Source: Culex pipiens pallens
Taxonomy: Eukaryota > Arthropoda > Insecta > Diptera > Culicidae
Direction of reading: 5' to 3'
DNA: 64,000 bases
Assembly: GCF_016801865.2 (NCBI RefSeq)
Contig: NC_068938.1
Coordinates: 111,228,141 to 111,292,140 of the forward strand
Shown: in pieces, positions 1 to 11,770 of the stretch
How the letters are laid out: each line of letters starts with the position of its first letter
Numbering within the stretch: the stretch's first letter is position 1
The notes under the pieces: model-generated
Databases searched by the model: none
What the model saw: only the letters and a program-made list of their open reading frames with translations
Told to the model about the DNA's origin: nothing
Translations under genes and position numbers: made by a program

Positions 1-3000
1 TTCTAAAATTCTAAAATTCTAAAATTCTAAAAATTCTAAAATTCTAAAATTCTAAAATTCTAAAATTCTAAAATTCTAAAATTCTAAAATTCTAAAATTC
101 TAAAATTCTAAAATTCTAAAATTCTAAAATTCTAAAATTCTAAAATTCTAAATTCTAAAATTCTAAAATTCTAAAATTCTAAAATTCTAAAATTCTAAAA
201 TTCTAAAATTCTAAAATTCTAAAATTCTAAAATTCTAAAATTCTAAAATTCTAAAATTCTAAAATTCTAAAATTCTAAAATTCTAAAATTCTAAAATTCT
301 AAAATTCTAAAATTCTAAAATTCTAAAATTCTAAAATTCTAAAATTCTAAAATTCTAAAATTCAAAATTCAAAATTCTAAAATTCTAAAATTATAAAATT
401 CTGAAATTCTAAAATACAAAATTCTAAAATTCAAAATTCTAAAATTCAAAATTCTAAAATTCTAAAATTCTAAAATTCTAAAATTCTAAAATTCTAAAAT
501 TCTAAAATTCTAAAATTCTAAAATTCTAAAATTCTAAAATTCTAAAATTCTAAAATTCTAAAATTCTAAAATTCTAAAATTCTAAAATTCTAAAATTCTA
601 AAATTCTAAAATTCTAAAATTCTAAAATTCTAAAATTCTAAAATTCTAAAATTCTAAAATTCTAAAATTCTAAAATTCTAAAATTCTAAAATTCTAAAAT
701 TCTAAAATTCTACATTCTAAAATTCTAAAATTCTAAAATTCTAAAATTCTAAAATTCTAAAATTCTAAAATTCTAAAATTCTAAAATTCTAAAATTCTAA
801 AATTCTAAAATTCTAAAATTCTAAAATTCTAAAATTCTAAAATTCTAAAATTCTAAAATTCTAAAATTCTAAAATTCTAAAATTCTAAAATTCTAAAATT
901 CTAAAATTCTAAAATTCTAAAATTCTAAAATTCTAAAATTCAAAAATTCTAAAATTCTAAAATTCTAAAATTCTAAAATTCTAAAATTCAAAAATTCTAA
1001 AATTCTAAAATTCTAAAATTCTAAAATTCTAAAATTCTAAAATTCTAAAATTCTAAAATTCTAAAATTCTAAAATTCTAAAATTCTAAAATTCTAAAATT
1101 CTAAAATTCTAAAATTCTAAAATTCTAAAATTCTAAAATTCTAAAATTCTAAAATTCTAAAATTCTAAAATTCTAAAATTCTAAAATTCTAAAATTCTAA
1201 AATTCTAAAATTCTAAAATTCTAAAATTCTAAAATTCTAAAATTCTAAAATTCTAAAATTCTAAAATTCTAAAATTCTAAAATTCTAAAATTCTAAAATT
1301 CTAAAATTCTAAAATTCTAAAATTCTAAAATTCTAAAATTCTAAAATTCTAAAATTCTAAAATTCTAAAATTCTAAAATTCTAAAATTCTAAAATTCTAA
1401 AATTCTAAAATTCTAAAATTCTAAAATTCTAAAATTCTAAATTCTAAAATTCTAAAATTCTAAAATTCTAAAATTCTAAAATTCTAAAATTCTAAAATTC
1501 TAAAATTCTAAAATTCTAAAATTCTAAAATTCTAAAATTCTAAAATTCTAAAATTCTAAAATTCTAAAATTCTAAAATTCTAAAATTCTAAAATTCTAAA
1601 ATTCTAAAATTCTAAAATTCTAAAATTCTAAATTCTAAAATTCTAAAATTCTAAAATTCTAAAATTCTAAAATTCTAAAATTCTAAAATTCTAAAATTCT
1701 AAAATTCTAAAATTCTAAAATTCTAAAATTCTAAAATTCTAAAATTCTAAAATTCTAAAATTCTAAAATTCTAAAATTCTAAAATTCTAAAATTCTAAAA
1801 TTCTAAAATTCTAAAATTCAAAAATTCTAAAATTCTAAAATTCTAAAATTCTAAAATTCTAAAATTCTAAAATTCTAAAATTCTAAAATTCTAAAATTCT
1901 AAAATTCTAAAATTCTAAAATTCTAAAATTCTAAAATTCTAAAATTCTAAAATTCTAAAATTCTAAAATTCTAAAATTCTAAAATTCTAAAATTCTAAAA
2001 TTCTAAAATTCTAAAATTCTAAAATTCTAAAATTCTAAAATTCTAAAATTCTAAAATTCAAAAATTCTAAAATTCTAAAATTCTAAAATTCTAAAATTCA
2101 AAAATTCTAAAATTCTAAAATTCTAAAATTCTAAAATTCTAAAATTCTAAAATTCTAAAATTCAAAAATTCTAAAATTCTAAAATTCAAAAATTCAAAAA
2201 TTCTAAAATTCTAAAATTCAAAAATTCAAAAATTCAAAAATTCTAAAATTCAAAAATTCTAAAATTCTAAAATTCTAAAATTCTAAAATTCTAAAATTCT
2301 AAAATTCTAAAATTCTAAAATTCTAAAATTCTAAAATTCTAAAATTCTAAAATTCTAAAATTCTAAAATTCTAAAATTCTAAAATTCTAAAATTCTAAAA
2401 TTCTAAATTCTAAAATTCTAAAATTCTAAAATTCTAAAATTCTAAAATTCTAAAATTCTAAAATTCTAAAATTCTAAAATTCTAAAATTCTAAAATTCTA
2501 AAATTCTAAAATTCTAAAATTCTAAAATTCTAAAATTCTAAAATTCTAAAATTCTAAAATTCTAAAATTCTAAAATTCTAAAATTCTAAAATTCTAAAAT
2601 TCTAAAATTCTAAAATTCTAAAATTCTAAAATTCTAAAATTCTAAAATTCTAAAATTCTAAAATTCTAAAATTCAAAAATTCAAAAATTCAAAAATTCAA
2701 AAATTCAAAAATTCAAAAATTCAAAAATTCAAAAATTCAAAAATTCAAAAATTCAAAAATTCAAAAATTCAAAAATTAAAAAATTCAAAAATTCAAAAAT
2801 TCAAAAATTCAAAAATTCAAAAATTCAAAAATTCAAAAATTCAAAAATTCAAAAATTCAAAAATTCTAAAATTCAAAAATTCTAAAATTCTAAAATTCTA
2901 AAATTCTAAAATTCTAAAATTCTAAAATTCTAAAATTCTAAAATTCTAAAATTCTAAAATTCTAAAATTCTAAAATTCTAAAATTCTAAAATTCTAAAAT

Positions 3001-5421
3001 TCTAAAATTCTAAAATTCTAAAATTCTAAAATTCTAAAATTCTAAAATTCTAAAATTCTAAAATTCTAAAATTCTAAAATTCTAAAATTCTAAAATTTTA
3101 AAATTCTAAAATTCTAAAATTCTAAAATTCTAAAATTCTAAAATTCAAAAATTCAAAAATTCAAAAATTCAAAAATTCAAAAATTCAAAAATTCAAAAAT
3201 TCAAAAATTCAAAAATTCAAAAATTCAAAAATTCAAAAATTCAAAAATTCAAAAATTCAAAAATTCAAAAATTAAAAAATTCAAAAATTCAAAAATTCTA
3301 AAATTTAAAAATTTGAAAATTCAAAAATTCAAAAATTCAAAAATTCAAAAATTCAAAAATTCAAAAATTCAAAAATTCAAAAATTCAAAAATTCAAAAAT
3401 TCAAAAATTCTAAAATTCAAAAATTCAAAAATTCAAAAATTCAAAAATTCAAAAATTCAAAAATTCAAAAATTCAAAAATTCAAAAATTCAAAAATTCAA
3501 AAATTCAAAAATTCAAAAATTCAAAAATTCAAAAATTCAAAAATTCAAAAATTCAAAAATTCAAAAATTCAAAAATTCAAAAATTCAAAAATTCAAAAAT
3601 TCAAAAATTCAAAAATTCAAAAATTCAAAAATTCAAAAATTCAAAAATTCAAAAATTCAAAAATTCAAAAATTCAAAAATTCAAAAATTCAAATATTCAA
3701 AAATTCAAAAATTCAAAAATTCAAAAATTCAAAAATTCTAAAATTCTAAAATTCTAAAATTCTAAAATTCTAAAATTCTAAAATTCTAAAATTCTAAAAT
3801 TCTAAAATTCTAAAATTCTAAAATTCTAAAATTCTAAAATTCTAAAATTCTAAAATTCTAAAATTCTAAAATTCTAAAATTCTAAAATTCTAAAATTCTA
3901 AAATTCTAAAATTCTAAAATTCTAAAATTCTAAAATTCTAAAATTCTAAAATTCTAAAATTCTAAAATTCTAAAATTCTAAAATTCTAAAATTCTAAAAT
4001 TCTAAAATTCTAAAATTCTAAAATTCTAAAATTCTAAAATTCTAAAATTCTAAAATTCTAAAATTCTAAAATTCTAAAATTCTAAAATTCTAAAATTCTA
4101 AAATTCTAAAATTCTAAAATTCTAAAATTCTAAAATTCTAAAATTCTAAAATTCTAAAATTCTAAAATTCTAAAATTCTAAAATTCTAAAATTCTAAAAT
4201 TCTAAAATTCTAAAATTCTAAAATTCTAAAATTCTAAAATTCTAAAATTCTAAAATTCTAAAATTCTAAAATTCTAAAATTCTAAAATTCTAAATTCTAA
4301 AATTCTAAAATTCTAAAATTCTAAAATTCTAAAATTCTAAAATTCTAAAATTCTAAAATTCTAAAATTCTAAAATTCTAAAATTCTAAAATTCTAAAATT
4401 CTAAAATTCTAAAATTCTAAAATTCTAAAATTCTAAAATTCTAAAATTCTAAAATTCTAAAATTCTAAAATTCTAAAATTCTAAAATTCTAAAATTCTAA
4501 AATTCTAAAATTCTAAAATTCTAAAATTCTAAAATTCTAAAATTCTAAAATTCTAAAATTCTAAAATTCTAAAATTCTAAAATTCTAAAATTCTAAAATT
4601 CTAAAATTCTAAAATTCTAAAATTCTAAAATTCTAAAATTCTAAAATTCTAAAATTCTAAAATTCTAAAATTCTAAAATTCTAAAATTCTAAAATTCTAA
4701 AATTCTAAAATTCTAAAATTCTAAAATTCTAAAATTCTAAAATTCTAAAATTCTAAAATTCTAAAATTCTAAAATTCTAAAATTCTAAAATTCTAAAATT
4801 CTAAAATTCTAAAATTCTAAAATTCTAAAATTCTAAAATTCTAAAATTCTAAAATTCTAAAATTCTAAAATTCTAAAATTCTAAAATTCTAAAATTCTAA
4901 AATTCTAAAATTCTAAAATTCTAAAATTCTAAAATTCTAAAATTCTAAAATTCTAAAATTCTAAAATTCTAAAATTCTAAAATTCTAAAATTCTAAAATT
5001 CTAAAATTCTAAAATTCTAAAATTCTAAAATTCTAAAATTCTAAAATTCTAAAATTCTAAAATTCTAAAATTCTAAAATTCTAAAATTCTAAAATTCTAA
5101 AATTCTAAAATTCTAAAATTCTAAAATTCTAAAATTCTAAAATTCTAAAATTCTAAAATTCTAAAATTCTAAAATTCTAAAATTCTAAAATTCTAAAATT
5201 CTAAAATTCTAAAATTCTAAAATTCAAAAATTCAAAAATTCTAAAATTCTAAAATTCAAAAATTCAAAAATTCAAAAAATCAAAAATTCTAAAATTCTAA
5301 AATTCTAAAATTCTAAAATTCTAAAATTCTAAAATTCTAAAATTCTAAAATTCTAAAATTCTAAAATTCTAACATTCTAAAATTCTAAAATTCTAAAATT
5401 CTAAAATTCTAAAATTCTAAA
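1..5421. repeat. 8-bp satellite array, TTCTAAAA / TTCAAAAA
   Basis: The first 5.4 kb is an almost pure tandem array of the octamer TTCTAAAA, over 650 copies, and it starts before the window. A one-base variant, TTCAAAAA, is grouped in homogeneous blocks (about 2672-2865 and 3144-3736, with smaller patches near 2100-2260 and 5225-5290) instead of being scattered. That pattern fits local amplification by slippage or unequal exchange. Occasional 7-bp units shift the register. The 142-codon open frame at 3313-3741 is just the stop-free TTCAAAAA block read through; it encodes a repeated octapeptide and is not a gene. Confidence 0.97.
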
Positions 5422-6480
5422 AAAAATTTAAAAAAATCAAATAATTCAACAAGTTTGAAAAATGCTGAAAATTTAAAAAAATCAATCAAAAAACAAATAT
5501 ATCTACAAATTCAAAAAAAAAAAATTAAAATTCAAAATATTATAAAAATTCAAAACATTCTAAAAATTCTTAAACAATTCTTAAAATTCTAAAATTTTTT
5601 AAAATTTTTAAAAATTTTTTAAAATTCTAAAAATTTTAAAAATTTTAAAAATTCAAAAAATTTAAAAAATCAAAAAAATCAAAAAATTAAAAAAATTCTT
5701 AAAATTTAAAAAAATCAAAAATTTCTTAAACTTCTAAAAATTAAAAATTTCTAAAAATTTGAAAAATTCTTAATATTCTAAAAATTCTTAATATTCTAAA
5801 AATTCAAAAAATTCAAAAGAATCAAAAAATTCAAAAAAATCAAAAAATTAAAAAAATTCTAAAAATTCTAAAAATTCAAAAAATTCTAAAACTTCTAAAA
5901 ATTAAAAATTTTTTGAAAATTTGAAAAATTCTAAAAATTCTTAATATTCTAAAAATTCAAAAAATTCAAAAGAATCAAAAAATTCTAAAAAATCAAAAAA
6001 TTCTAAAAATTCTAAAAATTCTAAAAATTCTTAACAATCTAAAAATTCTAAAAATTTAAGCATTCTGAAAAAATCATAAGCTACGAAATTTCTAAAAATA
6101 AAAACAAATTATAAAAATTCTCAAAAAAATAAAACATGTTAAAATTCATGAAATCAAAAAAATATAAAAAATAACTTCTCAACATTGGAATATACACCAA
6201 TAGATCAAAAATTTGAAATACCGTATTTTTTTTTATTCGGAAATTTCTCAAATAGAAAACATGTTTGTTAAAAGAGATAATTGAAATTTAATTTTAAATT
6301 TAATTTAAATGTTTTTAAAATCATAAAATTAAAAACATTACAATACAATGTCTTATATGCTGTTCTGTTTCATATGTTTATATGACCTTTTAAAAATAAG
6401 CAACATTATTAAAATGAAAAATTAAAATATTCATTCATTTAACAACAATTGATTTTTTTTGTTAAAATTTAGTTTAGTTT
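5422..6480. repeat. Degenerate A/T-rich edge of the satellite
   Basis: The octamer array breaks down here into irregular AAATTC, AAAATT and TTCTAAAAA-like runs that become less regular with distance. By about 6100 the sequence is ordinary A/T-rich DNA. No coding signal is visible. It looks like old satellite that has drifted out of homogenisation. Confidence 0.8.
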
Positions 6481-6550
6481 AGTCGGTCTGGAGAAGTTTA
6501 GAGAAAAAAAAATGAGGATTCACATGAAATCAAGTGATACAGCAACTCAC

Positions 6551-6831
6551 CGTACAGCGTCTTGGTTATGTTTTGGTACTGCTCAATCAAAAACTTGATT
6601 ACTTTGAAGCTCTCCTGCGTGTCGGGGCCATTTCCGGCTGTTCAACCGGGACCGGTTCGACGGTTTGCTTCCCGCGATGGTCAAATCTTCCTCCCAGTTG
6701 ATTTTCGCCAGCTCTGGAGCTGCCCCCACTTGCACTCGATATGGATGTACTGCGAGTAGGTTGTGCTGTTCTTCATCATGTGGTGCATCTTCCCGCTGCA
6801 ACCAACTTCCTCCGCGGCTGCAGATCGAAAG
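6551..6831 (-). pseudogene. Unidentified coding-like remnant with a splice donor
   Basis: On the minus strand there is a codon-like stretch ending in a consensus donor (exon edge at 6551, then GTGAGT). The last residues before the donor read QESFKVIKFLIEQYQNITK and then TLY. Further upstream a second segment reads TTYSQYIHIECKWGQLQSW but is in another frame and runs into a stop, so at least one frameshift and one stop separate the two. I do not recognise the protein. It ends abruptly where the RpS10 copy begins (6832). It may be the broken exon of an old gene, a further retrocopy, or a chance open frame; the donor and the composition favour a true coding origin. Confidence 0.35.
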
Positions 6832-6976
6832 CTTTTTCCGGCAACCGTAGCACATTTCTTTTGCCAAGATGTTTATGCCCAAAGCTAATCACCCCGCCCT
6901 CTACGAGTACCTCGTAGGCGTGTTGGTTGCGCAGAGGGATTACTACGCCCCGAAGCACCTGGAGCAACTAGAGTAG
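6832..6976 (+). pseudogene. RpS10: RpS10 processed pseudogene, 5' part
   Basis: Starting at the ATG at 6870, the frame reads MFMPKANHPALYEYLVGVLV and continues AQRDYYAPKHLEQLE before a stop. That matches the N-terminus of cytosolic ribosomal protein S10 (family form: MFMPK, then an IYEYLFKEGV-like helix, then a KK/RD-Y-H/Y-APKHPEL segment), with several residues lost or changed. About 38 bases of probable 5' leader precede the ATG and begin at 6832 with CTTTTTCC, resembling the 5' terminal oligopyrimidine start of ribosomal-protein mRNAs, which suggests the copy starts at the cap site. The reading frame stops at 6974-6976, at the junction with the RpL10 copy. S10 is a 40S subunit protein; this copy cannot encode it. 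The 3' half resumes at about 7737. Confidence 0.85.
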
Positions 6977-6984
6977 ATTGCATG

Positions 6985-7691
6985 GAATTGCAATCCGGAA
7001 TCATGTTTATTTTGATGGACCTGTTTCCTCCCGCTCCCTTCTCTCTGTCCGACGACACCTTCACGTTCACACAGAGTTCAGCTCAACGACGAACGACGAA
7101 CCTTTGCCAACCGCGCGCGCTCGTACGCCTCCCGGTTCTTCAGCGGGCCGTGGTCGTTGAAGAACTTGACACCGCAACCGTCGCTGACGAGGTAAACCTC
7201 GTCCCAGTACACCTGGTGCTGGTCGCGGTCGTACTTGGTGAAGCCTCACTTCTTCCAGATGAAGATCTTCCGACGGCTGGGGAACTTGAACTTGGCACGA
7301 CGCAGGGCCTTTGCCAACCGCAAAGGCTGGGGAACTTGAACTTGGCACGACGCAGGGCCTGCTGTCGGAAACGGTCGCTCGAGCACACCGACATGATCGG
7401 CTGGCATTCCGGTTTGGAGTCTATCGGCTCCGGCACAGGACATCTTGTTGACGCGGATCACGTAGTACGGGTACAGCCGCATGCGGATGTGGAACTGGTC
7501 CTTGCCGCAGAACTTGACCAGTTATTTGTTGCAGCAATGAGGCCTGCCTCGAGCGCTTCCGAGGACAGCTGCTCATACTCATCCGACACTAGGTGGACGC
7601 ACAGCGGGAAGTCCTCGAGTAGGGCCTTCTTGCGGCCGAGATCGAAGATGCGGATCTTGGCGTCCGGGACACCACAGCAGAACTGCGACTT
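6985..7691 (-). pseudogene. RpL10: RpL10 (QM) processed pseudogene, inverted inside RpS10
   Basis: Minus-strand segments give a clear cytosolic large-subunit protein L10 (uL16). From 7691 downward: [20 protein letters not shown], then [10 protein letters not shown] and [14 protein letters not shown]; near 7480, [14 protein letters not shown] and [12 protein letters not shown]; then [43 protein letters not shown] and HGPLKNREAYE. Lesions include loss of the first ~25 residues, a frameshift and an internal deletion after RLQTGM, a 36-bp segment duplicated 50 bp apart (7275-7310 and 7325-7360), and a stop replacing the tryptophan after KK. An AATAAA on the minus strand near 7009-7014 falls where a 3' untranslated tail would be. 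No poly(A) tail remains. The 5' edge at 7689-7691 follows TTGCC...CACACAAG, so a retained splice acceptor is also conceivable. Confidence 0.9.
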
Positions 7692-7736
7692 GTGTGTTCA
7701 CTATTGGCAAACTAAAATCGAAAAAAGCATGACGTC

Positions 7737-7960
7737 ACAACTACTGGTATCGAGGGAATCGAGTATCTGCGCTCATACCTGTACCTGCCTCCGGAGATTG
7801 TTCCGTCGACGCTTAAAAAGGCAGTTCCGTTCCAAATCGAAGCGCGCTCGTCGTGTCGGCGGACCGGATGCAGCAGGTTGGCGGACCGGACAAGAAGAGC
7901 GCTGTCGCCACCGGCGATGTTGAATTCCGTGATGGATTTGGCCGCGGAGCCCGGCCAGCT
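7737..7960 (+). pseudogene. RpS10: RpS10 processed pseudogene, 3' part
   Basis: The S10 frame resumes near CACAACTACTGGTAT (HxYWY, the family's HFYWYLT region) and gives GIEYLRSYLYLPPEIVPSTL plus KK, an S10 signature segment. A frameshifted stretch follows, then in another frame VGGPDKKSAVATGDVEFRDG and FGRGARP, the glycine/arginine-rich S10 C-terminus. About 40 central codons present in S10 are absent, and the inverted RpL10 copy sits in exactly that place. The normal stop after the GRG-rich tail is lost. Together with 6832-6976 this is one S10 copy split by L10 sequence. Confidence 0.87.
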
Positions 7961-8593
7961 TGCGAGGCGAAAATTTCCACACGGCTGTCCAACGGAGGGC
8001 GATTTCTTCGGGGTCGAAGCCTGGGCAGCCGGGGAAAAAGGGAGGGAAGCTGAAAATTAATGGTTTTAGAATAATTTAAGAAATAGAACAGTGTTTACTA
8101 ATTTACCTTGCAAAATTCAACCAACTTTTCCGCATCTTGAAACCACTTCGCGAAAAATAAAATCGGATTTGTTTATTTGTTTTGACAGCCCGTAACGCAT
8201 TGGCTGCGGCGGTCTGCACTCTCAAATGAACCGACAACAAAGTGCGTTCGATTTTGGAAGCATTTTGTTTCGATATTGAAAGCAAAGTTTCCAATATTGA
8301 AAACTTTGCCGATGATTTCGCAAACATTCGACGTTTCCGAATTCGTCGCAAAGATTTTTCGAAAACGCTGACCGGATTTTGTTCCGTGTAGCTTGATAAA
8401 AGATTTATTTAAATTTTACACCATCCAGATTATTTTTTTTACTGTGTTGGTATAATCGATCAAAACTCTTTTAAAGAACCACAATATGTTTCTAAAACAA
8501 AGATGTAGGAAAGGTTCTCTGACATGGGCTGCAGACACTATTATATTTGTTAGCAAACCTTCTTTTACCCTTAAAAAATTACTCTTAAAAATC
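7961..8593. other. Non-coding, no feature recognised
   Basis: Tail of the RpS10 copy followed by ordinary intergenic sequence. Short open frames on both strands have no recognisable protein similarity. Confidence 0.5.
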
Positions 8594-10331
8594 TTTGACT
8601 AAGAAATCTTAATTTGATTTTGATTTGATTTGATGTGTTAACCAACAGGGCCACAAGGATGACCTATGTAGCGGTTGCCTAGAATTACAGTGGCTCAGAC
8701 TTAAAGGGAGCATCTTCAAATTACTGCCGTATGAAGGGCCAAAAGGGGGTGGTTGGACGCGAACGAGCAAAATCACTCACGGTGTCCTCAGGGGATGAGA
8801 ATCTCCTTCCGACAGTAACCTCCAATAACTCCGAAAAAAGTCTGACAAAGCTGAAAAACAGGGCTCGCACCCTGTTGGGGGCCTAAAAGGGCGCGGCAGA
8901 CAGCTGGAAACTGACAGAGGTCAATAGATGTAGTAATTAGACAATCCTTACGAATTGTATAATTAATAAACTATTTTCCCCTTTTGACGTAGTTTTGGTC
9001 TTCCACTATCCACATCCAGTCTCCGCCATTACAGCATACCGTCCACTGCCCTGATGCTCCCTTCCCGATCCCCGGCTTTGGTTCTAACTACTAATAAAAA
9101 GGAAAATCATAGATGAGAATAGGTCAATGCGGATGGAGAGCAAATCGAGCTCAGTATCCCCTCACATAGACTGGTAGTAAGTGTGAAAAAAGCAATGGAA
9201 AATGTAAAGATAAGAAGAAAAATTAAAAATATAGAACGTCAATGCGGATGGATCGATGATCCCCTCACAAGGACATATAAGAGACAGATGGTAGGAAGAG
9301 AAAAAGAAGAATAAAAATGCAGGAATAAGAAATAGTCAATTCGGATGGAGAGCAATTGTGACTCTTCCCTCACAAAGACATCAATATAGAAAAATATTCA
9401 ACACGCTACTTCAATCATCATGGTAGTAAATGGATTGTTAATATGTCAGAATAAACGAAGAGTCTTTTGGTGATAATAATAATGGAAAGATCTCACCGAA
9501 TCACGAACTCTTCAAAAAAGGAGCTATCTGCAGCCAGCAACCATTTCCGCCAAACTTGACCCATTCGGAAGATGATCGTCAGCGTCTGGGTTTTCTTCGA
9601 TTTTGTAGGCAACCGGAAATTGACCGGGTGCATCCAGCAAAATCTTCTACTGGGACTTCTGCGGGACCGGAATCACAGGAACACATGAAAGGCTCCTCGG
9701 TTGCTTGCGTTGATGTGAAGTCGACGAACAATTATCGCTTCTTATACAATTCTTCCTTTACCAATTTTTAGATTAATAATTCCCCATAGATTTTTCATTT
9801 GAAATTCGAGAAAAAGAAACTTATTCAACATTTCGCGATTTCTTCACATTCTTCGGAGGATTCCACCATGGTCATTACCCTCGGAATGCCACTATGACCT
9901 CGGATCTATCTATGACCCCCGTCTTCGGACTGGTTTGGTCCACACATCACAAAACAGGCCTGTCACGATACTGCTGACTACAAATCTACTAGAATCATTC
10001 ACATAACAGCAATTGGCGCTTCGTAAAAAAAAACCCGGAATTTTCCTTTATAAACTTCCAAAAGGTACACTCTAGCGACCCAGGAGACTTTTTGTTAGGC
10101 ATGAGTTCTTTTCCTTTTGAAGACCCGAATTGTGGGGGACACTCTTAATTTTCCTCGGAGAACTAACAGTACGCAGGAGGGAACCACGAAACGGAACGTA
10201 ACCGACGACAAGAATAAAGAAATTTTTAAATTGATTTTGATTAACACATTTTTTCCAACGAAAATGACGCGAGCGAAAAAATGTGCGACCTCTCTATTTC
10301 GCGACCTACTTTTTTGACTAAGAAATCTTAA
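8594..10331 (-). mobile_element. Retroposed insertion with 19-bp target duplication
   Basis: TTTGACTAAGAAATCTTAA occurs at 8594-8612 and again, identically, at 10313-10331, flanking 1700 bp. A long perfect target duplication of this kind is typical of target-primed (LINE or SINE) retroposition. The left edge is TTTGATTTTGATTTGATTTG, read on the minus strand as an ATCAAA-type 3' tail, so the element is probably minus-strand with its 3' end at 8613. Inside, about 9117-9400 holds three imperfect repeats of roughly 100-120 bp, each with GTCAATxCGGATGGA followed by CCCTCACA. No reverse-transcriptase motif is visible, so this is a non-autonomous element or a 5'-truncated tail. The duplication shows no mutations, so the insertion is probably recent. 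Confidence 0.72.
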
Positions 10332-11379
10332 CTGCAATTAATTATCGAATTGATATTGGAAAATTAATATTTCGAATTCAAAGAATTTCATTCCAATATT
10401 TAGTCAGCTGACTGATTTTTTTAAATCGATTTCCGATCGGAGAAGATTTCAGCATTTTGTTTTGCTTCAAATTTGATCTGATTTGTTGAGTTGTGAATTC
10501 TCGTGTGATATTTTATGTTTTGATTTTTTGTTTTTTCGCTAATTGGTTCCACTTTTGGTGACCGCGTGCAGTAGGACGACGAGGAATGAGTTACACGACT
10601 ATTTTGTTTTTATTTCTTCTCTCTCATAAAATCGCTATAATATCGTTTGATGATTAAAAGCAATCGATGATTTATGATACAATATTTACAGCTGAATGGC
10701 TCGAAATGTGTTTGTGAATAAATTATTATTTTTCTCTTTCGTTAGACTAATATCCGAATCGAGTTCCATCGGTTCGATTTTTTTTCCGTTTCGTTTGTGA
10801 AGCTTGTTTTATTTGTTAACGTAAACGAGTTGAGGGATGGAAGTAATTATGGTAAATATCAACAGCATCATCGATGGCAAATCGAATGGAAATTAATTTA
10901 ATGAAAAAAATTCGTCAAACGCTTTTTGAGTACCGTCCCTTGGTGGCAAATTGTGCGCCATTCAAAGACCACATTATGATAATTGGGGGCAAAGCACACT
11001 ATCAGGAATTAATAAAGTCATCGCCGCATGTACTTTCCGGCTCCGTCACAGCATGAAGAAATCGGAATTCTGAAAGAAAAGTGGCCACGACTAAATCCTT
11101 TCGCAGCACCACGTGCCTCCCTCCAGCCATTTGCCAGTGGCATCAACCCCAATAGACCAATGCGATGGGGAGGGGGAAAGCCCTCGGAAACCCCCCGGAG
11201 GGCTTTAGTTGGGCTGCTGATTGCCATCAGAAAACATTTCTATTAGTATGCAGCAGAGCTCGGACGACAGCCCAAAGGAGGGGAAGATGCTGCTTTTTTG
11301 TTTGTTTTTGCTCACTGTGCGGAAGAAAGTATCCAGCGAAGATTGTAACGAGAAGTAATTTTTGTTTCTTTTTTCGGCA
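10332..11379. other. Non-coding, no feature recognised
   Basis: A/T-rich to mixed sequence with no convincing coding segment. A more G/C-rich stretch at about 11020-11290 has open frames on both strands that overlap one another and look like chance. Confidence 0.5.
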
Positions 11380-11770
11380 AGTCAATCGATGTCTTCAGCT
11401 GTCTTCAGTTGTCTTAATTGTCTTCAATTTTAATGACAATTGTCTTAAATGTTTAAAATATCTTCAGTTGTCTTCAATTGTCTCCAACTGGCTCCAACTG
11501 TCTTAAAATGTCTTCAAATGTCTTTGATGATTAAATTGTCTTCAAATGACTCATTTACCTTCGTATGTCTTCAATTGTCTTCAAATGTATATAACTGTCT
11601 TAAAATTTCTTCAATTGTATTTGAATGTTTCCAAATGTCTTCAAAAGTTTTCAGATGTTTTCAAATGACTTCAAATATCTTCAAATGTCAAATCTCCAAG
11701 CGTCTTTGAATGTATTCAAATTTCTTTAATTTTTTTCATTTGTCTTCAAATGTGTTTAAGTGTTTACATA
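11380..11770 (+). repeat. Degenerate TGTCTTCAAA minisatellite
   Basis: About 390 bp made of imperfect 9-12 bp units around TGTCTTCAAA and TGTCTTCAATT, with frequent substitutions. The open frames here are translations of the repeat. Confidence 0.85.

Noticed and set aside
3313..3741. 142-codon open frame encoding a repeated octapeptide
   Set aside because: It is a stop-free block of the TTCAAAAA satellite; three 8-bp units give eight codons. There is no gene-like context.
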